DNA of 64,000 nt, taken from assembly GCA_034440575.1 (NCBI GenBank), contig JAOTOL010001569.1, positions 1,204,001 through 1,268,000 on the forward strand, read 5' to 3'. Positions 43,715 through 53,100 of this stretch are shown one piece after another (position 1 is the stretch's first letter; each line of letters starts with the position of its first letter). The notes below the pieces were generated by a model. The model was not told the origin of the DNA and did no database searches. It worked only from the letters and a program-made list of their open reading frames with translations. Source of the stretch: Imbricaverruca yamaguchii. Its lineage: Eukaryota; Arthropoda; Thecostraca; Neoverrucidae. The translations under genes and the position numbers were made by a program.

Positions 43715-44975
43715 TTTCATGATGCAGAATTGGTCAAGGGACCTTACCGTTCTTTTCTTTTCTTACCGATCAAAGAACCTTACCATTTATTTATTACGCT
43801 CCGTTCAGAAGGTGTCATGGTGCGAAGAGAAGACATCCTTGAGTGGGAGCCCCCTCGTCCGAAGGATCGGCACACCAATGTTGGTTTCTTGGAGATCTTT
43901 ATCTTGAATCATTATCGCTTATCTCTCTATCTTTATCTTTATCTTCAAATGATTGTACGGGCAAAGTACATGAAGGCAATGGACAGACCAAAATGAATTG
44001 GGGCCACATTCCATTGGTTCCCATGTTAGAAGTTGAAATAATTGCCGGGCTTGGTCAAGCAAACATTGGAGTGGCAGTCCTCCTCAAAGGTATATAAGAC
44101 AACAACCCTGAGTCCGAACGACTGGCAAGTGGTAGCGAATCGGCGAGAGGTAGTTGCGTTGCCAGCTAGGGTTGATGTTGCAGGGGTTGATCTAATGGGA
44201 GGGGTGAGAGAGAAAGTCGCGCCCCTTATGATCCGAAGGATGCCTCTCTTGGAGGTTCCAGTGCACCCCTACCTAGAAATACTCAGCGGAACACGCTCCT
44301 CGGCCTGGGAACGGCAGTCCTCTGTGAGTCCGAAAGCACGCATTGAATTTTTCGGCGAAAGTCACTCCCCAGACAAAAACAAATGGTACCCCTATGGTAG
44401 ATCGGAGTGTACCCCGTCCAAATGCTCTGAACCAAGAGCCGCCCTTCTCGAGAAATGACGCTTCCTTGGCAAAATCATGAATCTGTCAGTGGTATGGTGT
44501 AGGGGAGGGGTCTGTACCCTCCATGGAACTTCCGCTCACACCTCTGCGGATTGGTGAGTACGCTGAAGTGTACTCTCCATTCAATTGTGTAAACCAATCC
44601 ACCTGAGAATATCAGCCACATATATAGAGAGCAAAGAGGGTGGGAGCGAAAACAGAACCGCCTATTCTTATCTTTAATGGTGAAACTGCCCGCTCAATGC
44701 TTCTTTCCCCCACCCGCAATAATTTCAACTTCTAGCATGGGAGCGTATGTAATGTGACCCATGTATTCATTTTGGTCTGCCTATTGCCTTCATGTACTTT
44801 GCCCCCTTCGATCGCTTTAAGAAATCAACAGGTGTGCTGACCTTTTCGGCGAAATGGGCTCCTACCCACAGACGCCATCATTTCGCATGGCGACAACTTC
44901 AGAACGGAGCGTAATAAATCAATCAGGAAAGAACCGTAAAGTTCCTTGATCAACTCTGTATCATGGAAGGTAGAT
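43715..44975. mobile_element. element with long inverted ends
   Basis: Left arm about 43715-44050 and right arm about 44719-44975 are reverse complements. Both start CATGATGCAGAATTGGTCAA (right: CATGATACAGAGTTGATCAA) and share TTATTACGCTCCGTTC and CAAAGTACATGAAGGCAAT. The loop of about 670 bp is non-coding. The form is that of a non-autonomous DNA transposon or foldback element. Confidence 0.75.
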
Positions 44976-45499
44976 GCAATTCTCATGGGGTGGCTGAATC
45001 AATTGAAAAAATGCCAATACGAATTGCGTACCCAGAAATCCCATAGGCGCACGGCCTAAAACTGGCCGCGTTTCTCTGTTTTTACGTTCCCTCCGTTAGG
45101 TTGCAGGTCGGTGCCGCTGATATGCGCTGATGAAATGCGCCGACGCGGGTTTCCAATCCAGGCGTACATCATCCATGTAGATACCTCTACAATTACACCG
45201 GTATACGGAGATAAACCTAGTGTAATTGAAGCTAAATATTTAAATCCTAAACTCTACCTTAAACCTTAACACCAAAAGAGATCAAAACTTGTTCCTCTAC
45301 ACTACAGTAATATATGCCACGAGGTCGCGCCACCTGTCCACAAAGCGTTCCCGTAAGGGATTTACAAAGCTCCCTAGTGTAACTTAAACTCGCTATTTTT
45401 ATTTTAACTCACTATTTTAATCATAAACTCTATCTTAAACATAAACAGTTAAAATGATAAGGTTAAAGCTAGGACAGGAAAAGCACACAAGTTAAACAG
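44976..45499. other. intergenic, no gene
   Basis: No coding or repeat signal that I can support. Confidence 0.35.
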
Positions 45500-45915
45500 C
45501 ACGTAGCCTAAAGACATCAGAGTGTTGTGGTTGGGTATACGGTGTTTCTGGTTGTTAGCAAGGAAAATTCAAATACGAGGTTGAGGAATATTGTTTGGAT
45601 TCTTAGGGTATTGAACATGCTCTTAACCTTGGTGCAGAATTTCTTCAGTTCATAGGGTACAAAAATACTCAATCCTTCGTCGTTCATAACCCTTAAAGTT
45701 CCACGAATTGAAATTGAAACCATAGCTGTATTTCCCAAATAGGAAACTGGGCTTACCGACAAATTTATGCTTCAATGTGTTTCATGAATGCTTGAATTTA
45801 TCATTCCAATGCAATGTCTATGAATGTGACTAAGATGCAGAGATCACTCATCTTCTGTGCAAATGCTTATTGTTCTCTAGCTTACTGTTCAGGCTGTGTA
45901 GAATATAGCAGAAAA
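45500..45915 (-). repeat. repeat G, copy 2
   Basis: Inverted counterpart of 37145-37540. Its outer end runs straight into the A/T homopolymer stretch. Confidence 0.7.
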
Positions 45916-46031
45916 AAGTTTTTTTTTTTGGTGCAAAAAAAAAAAAAAAAAAATAAAAAAAAAAAAAAAAAATTAAAACAAACCTATCCTTTCCTTCCTT
46001 TGAAAAAAAAATTTGGTAAAAATTTTTTAAA

Positions 46032-46085
<54 letters not shown>

Positions 46086-46117
46086 TAAAAAAAAATATTA
46101 AAATTTAAAAACAATTA

Positions 46118-46164
<47 letters not shown>

Positions 46165-46264
46165 ATAAAAAAAATTTTTTTATTATTTTTTTTTTACTTA
46201 AAAAAAAAAAAAAAAAAAATAAAAAAAAAAAAAAATCCGCAGGAAAGGGAAAAAAAAAAAAAAA

Positions 46265-46303
<39 letters not shown>

Positions 46304-46370
46304 AATTTTCAAATGGTAGGGTTTTTTTTTTATTTTTTTTAAAAAAAAAAAAAAAAAAAAAAAGTTTTTG
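45916..46370. other. A/T homopolymer stretch, probable assembly artefact
   Basis: About 450 bases made almost only of long A runs with scattered T runs and single other bases. The composition matches no known satellite and looks like a failed consensus. Frames of poly-Phe or poly-Lys are meaningless. Confidence 0.7.
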
Positions 46371-46612
46371 TATAGGCATTGTAAAACAGTTTCTCATTGT
46401 GTTATTCCTTTTTTCTCTGATGACACTATCCAGGTCTTCGATCCTAAATGGTGATACTACTGACGCCTTTTACGACCCCTGTTGTGAATAGCTGCGAACG
46501 TTGTTCTCATACCGATGTAACCTGATGGCTTCCAACTCACTGTGCAGGAACGGCGACCTTGTGAATATGCTCGAGCGAACACAACAAAAGCTCAAGGGAT
46601 TATTTGCAACAG

Positions 46613-46618
46613 TTTATT
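46613..46618 (-). terminator. polyadenylation signal AATAAA
   Basis: AATAAA on the minus strand, about 330 bases past the TAA at 46944, in the orientation expected for the 3' end of the secreted-protein gene. Confidence 0.5.
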
Positions 46619-46943
46619 TTTATAGAAAACAAGCCGTGTGCTCCTATGGGAAATCATCAACAAGTGCATGGTAAATCATGCAGCAACTGACCAACAATCA
46701 AGAGGTCAACATTCATTGAAATTAAATCGAACAGGCGAACGGAGTACACTTCGACCACCAAATGGCAAGCCCAATACGTCATCAGAATAGTTGATCGGAT
46801 CTGTAGGTTGTGGAAAAAAAGGGGGAAAAAAAAAAAAATGAAAAATAAAATGGAAAGGTTTGGATCTCTCCACGCAGCTTGAGTCGCCACAGAAATGACG
46901 CGTGTGATGTACTACCGTGGGCAGTTCGCGGCCGTGGTCCAGG

Positions 46944-47136
46944 TTATAGGCAGAAGGGCAAGTCGAAGACGTCTTGGCCGTCAGCTAGGCAAACATACTT
47001 GACTCTAACGGATACTGACGAATTAGCTACCACCAGAGTGGTAGTCAGAGTGGACATCACCGTTGAGACGTATGTGTACAGGAAACGGCCGTCTCGCACG
47101 GACGTGGGGCGCAGCGACGACTCCAGCTCAGTCTCG
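46944..47136 (-). CDS. secreted-protein gene, exon 4 (last)
   Basis: Acceptor GGTCTGTTGCAG at 47137-47148. It encodes ETELESSLRPTSVRDGRF, LYTYVSTVMSTLTTTLVV, one N-glycosylation site (NSS), KYVC and the end DLPFCL followed by TAA. It needs two bases from the previous exon, which the donor at 48753 supplies. 193 bases. Confidence 0.65.
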
Positions 47137-50100
47137 CTGCAACAGACCACCACCGGCCGTCAGTTGGGGTAGGTCAGATCACGCCACGGGTCAGGTCATG
47201 CGCCCGAATCATTGCAATCGGATCAGATAGAACACTCGGGTCAGGTCAAAAGGCCCGTTGGGCGAAGATCACTAACCCCCGAAATAAATATGCCACGTCA
47301 ATTTTGGCTCAATTTTGCCCTCGTGTTATCTCAGTATTGTTACCACATTGTACATCGTAATAGACACGGGCATAAACTATGAATATGTGATTTTTGTACA
47401 CCCAAAAAAAATGTTGTTTGCTGAAAAACTCATGATCTGAATTTTCAGCCGTTGTGATAATATCACGCTAGTAACATACAGTCCCGAGGTACAAAAAGCG
47501 TGCAACAATCTATCCAATTATAACACTCGCACGGTCCGCGCCAACTTCGCATGTCAGGGGAGGCAGATGTCTGCGCCCCCTAAGATCTCTGGAACTATGC
47601 TAGACGTCAAACGGAAAACGGCGTTGGTTAGCTGGTGACGGGCTCTATCGAAAGTGGTTCGGTAATTTGTTTTCTCTCAAGTCAACATTCAGGTTCCTGG
47701 GCCATCATAGGTAAAATTCGACCAGATCGGGTGGAACTCAGATATTGACACATATCTCAGGACCTGTAACAGATAGAAACAAATGGCGAACGCTATTCGA
47801 CAGTCCTTGAAATACGCTACCGACAATAGACGGTGTAATTTAAGGTCAGGTCAGCAGAAACTCAGGTCAAGGTCATGAAGTAATGATCTCAGGTCAAGGC
47901 CTAGGGAGGTCATGTAAGATATCAATCGACACGTCTTGACGATACAAGCACAATGACGGCAATGTCAGCCTTCTAGCTCAATACAGTGCAATGTAATGTG
48001 CATAAATGTGTAGTGATCTCAGGTGACCTCAGAGACCTTGGTGAGGTCACTGAGAAAAAATGTCAGCGGTAGCATTGAGCATAGCTTCTATCTACATGCC
48101 ACAACCGTTGTGAGATCATTCTGAGCGCAAATATGTAACTAGGAAACATTTGTATATTTTACCATAGCCCCATAATAGGGAAGCCATGGCAGCGATTTGA
48201 CCTAAGGCCAATGCTACGAAAAAACGATATACATATCATGGTCACGATGAGATCATGACATGCTATAAGTTTGAAATCAATCGCCCAATTATTGTGTAAG
48301 TTCTGCCACCTAGAACTCCGAGTGTAGTTGGGTGACTTCGCCTGACCTATTGACCTGACCTGAGATGACTCAGGATTAAAAATGTATGAGGATATGCGGA
48401 AAAGACCAATGAACAGCTATTCGAGGTTTGGCCTTGCTAATCCTGTTAGTCTGGTAGCAAATGAAGAAAACCGGAGGGGGCAGATATCTGCCCCCCGGAC
48501 GTGCGCGGGATAATCATGGCGATATCATGCAGGAGGGAGGGGGTGGGCAGCAGTTTATATGTCTTCGGGTGAACCATTGATCATAGGAACATAATTTTCA
48601 CAAACAAAGTTGTTCTACGTTGGGGAGTGGGTGGTGTTCAGCTCTGTGTGTCACACCAGGACACCTGGTACTGTGGATCCCCCCTCCCACTTGGTGGGTA
48701 GCTCATGCTGAAGGTGTCCTTGGCGCATTTCCGACTGCCGAGTGGTGTTTCACCTGGCGGGCAGCCGAGGATGTTCCTCTTCCCTGGCGAGCAGATTGCT
48801 TGGCAAGATGTGCAGTTTCCTGAGGTTACGGCGCCGTCTGGTACACAAAGTAGGAGCAGTGGCGGTGGCGCAGGTGTAGAGTGTAGTGACTGTGGTTGTC
48901 TCGACGACGGTTACTGTTTGGGTGCGGAATATGGCCAGCAGGCGCTCCTCCCGAGCTGTCGCCGCTGAAACAGGAACCGAGAAGTGAGAAACCGCTGAAG
49001 CCATCCGGAACAGTTGGGACAGGTCTGGAGCCACCCGGGACAGGTGGAACGGCTCTAGATCATCCTGGGGCAGGTGGGATGGCTCTGGATCCGCCAGGGA
49101 CATGTGAGACGGGTCTGGATCAACCTGTGACAGGTAGAACAGGTCTGGATCTGCCCGGGACAGTTTGGACGGCTCTGGATGAGTTCGGGACAGGTGGGAC
49201 GGGTCTTGATCAACCCAGGACATGTGGAATGGGTCCAGAGCCACCAGGGACATGTGGAACGGCTCTGCATCATCCTGGGGCAAGTGGGACGACTCTGGAT
49301 CAACCCAGGACAGGTGATGTGCGTCTGGAGCCACCCGGGACAGGTGGAGCAGGTCTGGAGCCACCCAGGACAGGTAGGACAGATTTCGAAGCAACCGGTT
49401 CATGTGGCACATCAACGTATGGTTATTGCAGTAGTAGACTCGTAAGCGACACTTGATAAGGTTTAGGTTCAGTTTGTGTTGCCTAAGTGGCGCGGTGTGC
49501 TACAGGGGTGGCGCTGTGGGGAGCGTTACGCAGCATCGTAGGTCGAAACATTGACCATAAAGACATAAAGACATAAAATATTAGTACAGCTATGAGCCAC
49601 AAGGACCTTTCTTGGTTGCAATCTGCACACTAAAGCAGTTGCCAACCAAATCCGTCGATCAGCCCTTCCTGGAATACTGAAAAGCAAGCCCTGTATTCTG
49701 ATAATGATTGTCTATGCTGTTTTTAAAGATGTTCAATGTGCTCCTAGTGACAATGGTTTCTAGTAGCTGGTTCCAGTGTTCTACTACCCTGTTGGTGAAG
49801 AATGACTGTCTTAACCTTGTCCTGCTGTGGTTAACATTATTTTTGTATTGATGACCTAATTGCATCATTTCCGTTCAATTCAAACTTTTGACCAAGATAT
49901 CCCTTGTCCAGATCATGGACCAATTTAAAAACCTCGATGAGATCTGCTCTCAGCCTTCTATGTCTAAGTGAAAACATATTCAATTTCTTCAATCTTTCCT
50001 CATATGCCACGTTGCGTATACCATTAACCCGCGCCATCTTTCCGGTCAGATCCTCACCCCTCGTCTCGGGGGAGAGGGGAGCGGTTAGTAATCCCACCTC

Positions 50101-53100
50101 GAAAATCCAAACTAAGCATCGCACGAAAACGAAAGAGGTGTCATCGGAAAGCCCTCGACAAGTAGGATCCGGGTCCACCCCCTAAAACAAATTCCCCTCA
50201 AAAGTGACGTCACCAGGGGGCTAGATTCTCACGACTGTTCACGACTTACATTATCTTTTTGGCTCTGGGGAAATCATTTCGCGGATATATGACAAAACAA
50301 TATTTATTTGGAATGAGAAAATGGCAGCGAAATCGACCAGGGCTTTAATGTTTGGCCCCCAATTTTATTTTGTTTCAAAATTTTTAGTTTTCACGTTTTC
50401 TTTATTTTACCTGTTCCAATTGGTAGAGCAGACCGAGAAGCGTTGTTGGAAGTCAACTTACCCTTATAAAAATGCTTACTTTAGCTAGAATCTTCTATTT
50501 GAACTGCAATGTGGCAAATACGCAAAATTTATATGTAGTCAAAAAGGAAAAAATAAAAACTTCACTCGTGCGTTTTGTTGCAGCCCTAAAGAGAAGCAAA
50601 TCCCGAAAGTTTCATTAAGATATCTGCATCCGTTAAAGCATGACGACTGGTTGAACTTTTTTGGAGGTGACCTCACTTGACCTTAGTTAACTCGTTGGCT
50701 CTAGATGACCTGACTTCAAAATTTTGAAAGATCATGCCAAATTGATGTGGGAAAAGGTATGCCAATTTTGGGCGCGCCCCCGCAGAAATTTTTTCATAAA
50801 AAAAAAAAAAGGGTGAAGACTGCCCAGATTTTGGGCGCGTCCGGCGGTTGCCTTAAGATATCAGAACTACGTTGCGAGCAAACCGAAAATGGCGTTGGAT
50901 AGGTGGGGACAGGCCCTACCAAAGGGTCCCGTTTTTTTTTTCGTGGCCATTATCCGCGTAGGGTCATCATAGTTAAATCGACCGGATCATGGGGACTCTC
51001 AGCTATTAACACATATCTCGACAGAAATAAAACGTTGAAGACCGCCCCGAGACGGGACGGATTAACACTATAGATATGCCACCTATAACTCCGTGGGATG
51101 TTGGATCACTTCGCCTGACCTGGTGACCTGACCTGAGATGACCCAGGGTTTAAAATGTATGAGGATATGCGAAATAGACTATTGAGTAGACCTCCCAGTC
51201 TTGGCCTTGCTAACCCTATTAGTGTGGCGGTAAATTAGGAAAAACCGCAGGTAGGGCAGATATCTCCCCCCGGACGCGCGCGTGTTAACGATTTTTGTAG
51301 CCCTTTTTTATATTCTCTCTAAAAGCCAACAGTCTTTTTCATAGCTAGGAGACGAAGCTTGGATGCAATATTCCATATGTGGTCTGATGTGCCTAATAAA
51401 GCTTCCTAATGACTTCCTCACTTGAGTATGATACATTCTTATTTATTAACCCAAGCATTCTCAGCTCCTTCTTCATGGCTTCCTAGTCTTTTATGATCCC
51501 CCAAATTTTGTTTAGAATAACACCTAAATCCTCCTCCTGTTGAGTCACTGATAGTACTTGGACACCCATTAAGTCTCTTTGCAGCGAGATACGCTCATTG
51601 GGACCTGTTGTTGCCCTAATGACCTTCAAATAATCCACAAATGTCAATACGTTGCTGTTTACGCCACTTGCAATGTTATTTACAACTAGAATTAACGGTA
51701 GTGGCCCCAGTACTGACCCCTGGGGGATTCTACTAAGAACATTTTACCATGATGACTTTGTATCATTTAGCATCACTCTTTGCCGTCTGTCTGAAAACCA
51801 CAACTCTATTCATTTTAAGATGCTACATGCAGTATCATGGACCTGAAGCTGCATCATTAACCTTGTCAAAGGCCTTACGAAAGTCAAGATATGCTACATC
51901 AACATGATTTCCATGATCAATTTGTTCTGTAGTGAAGTTCAAAACGTCCAAAAGATGTGTGAGACATGAGCACCCTTTTCTAAACGCATGTTGAGTATCA
52001 TGAATCAATCTGTTTCCTTCCAGATAACTAAACTATTCTATCCTCGATAATTGATCCGAGTACCTTGCAGACTAGGGATGTGGGACTTACTAGCCTATAG
52101 TTTACAACTTTCCCCCTTTCTTCTTTGTTGAAAATAGGAACTATATTTGCGAATTTCCAATCTGTTGGAGATTCATTTACTGAAACTGATCTACAAAATA
52201 TTATACTAAGTGGAAATGCCAGTTCCCTTTCAGCTTCCCACAATACCCTAGCATAAATTTCATGAGATCCTGCTGCCTTGAGATCCTGCTGCCTTGTTTA
52301 GCTATATTTTCCTGATATTATTGAAAACAACATCACTGTCAATAAAATCAACATCATTTATCTGATCACATGTCACTGAACTATGGTATACGGTCGGCAC
52401 ATTGGTCACATCTTTTATCGGGTCTGTTGTGAGCCATGCTGGCTCCCCTACCCTTCTTTTGCGCCGTTGCTTTTGGGAGACATGTCTAATCTGAATTTCC
52501 TTCAAGTAAGATTTAAACTTATCGCACATTTCACAGGCAACTAAATTGGATAATTTTTCCTCCCATCTTATGGTACTTAACACGCGCCCTAGAGGGCCTC
52601 TGAAAACTACGCGCACTGAGTGGGAGGGGCGGATTCCCCCCCCCCCCCCCTAAGATCTCGACTCCTATTAAAACTCGCACGTCCGGCGGTCCGCGCCAAC
52701 TTCGCATGTCCGGGGGAGGGGCAGATATCTGCGCTCCCTAAGATCTCTGGAACTATGCTAGCTAGCGGCAAACGGAAAACGGCGTTGGATAGCTTGTGAC
52801 GGGCTGTATCGAAAGTGATTCGGTCATTTTTTTCGCTCAGGTCAACATTCAGGTCACTGGTCCATCATATGTAAATTTCGACCAGATCAGGTGGGACTCA
52901 GATATTGACACATACCTCAGCACCTGTAACAGATAGAAACAAACGGCGAACGCTATTCGACAGCCCTTGAAATGCGCTACCGACAATAGGCGGTGTAGTT
53001 TAAGGTAATGTCAACCGAACCTTAGGTCAAGGTCATGAATTCGCCTAAGGAGGGCATGCAAGGTATCAATCGACACGTCCTGGCGATACAAGCACAATGA

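Noticed and set aside
46194..46397. Poly-Phe/Lys frame
   Set aside because: Lies in the A/T homopolymer stretch that is likely an assembly artefact.
48896..49456. 186-codon collagen-like frame with PGT and GTGGT motifs
   Set aside because: 39-bp tandem repeat read in frame; resemblance to a structural protein is compositional only.
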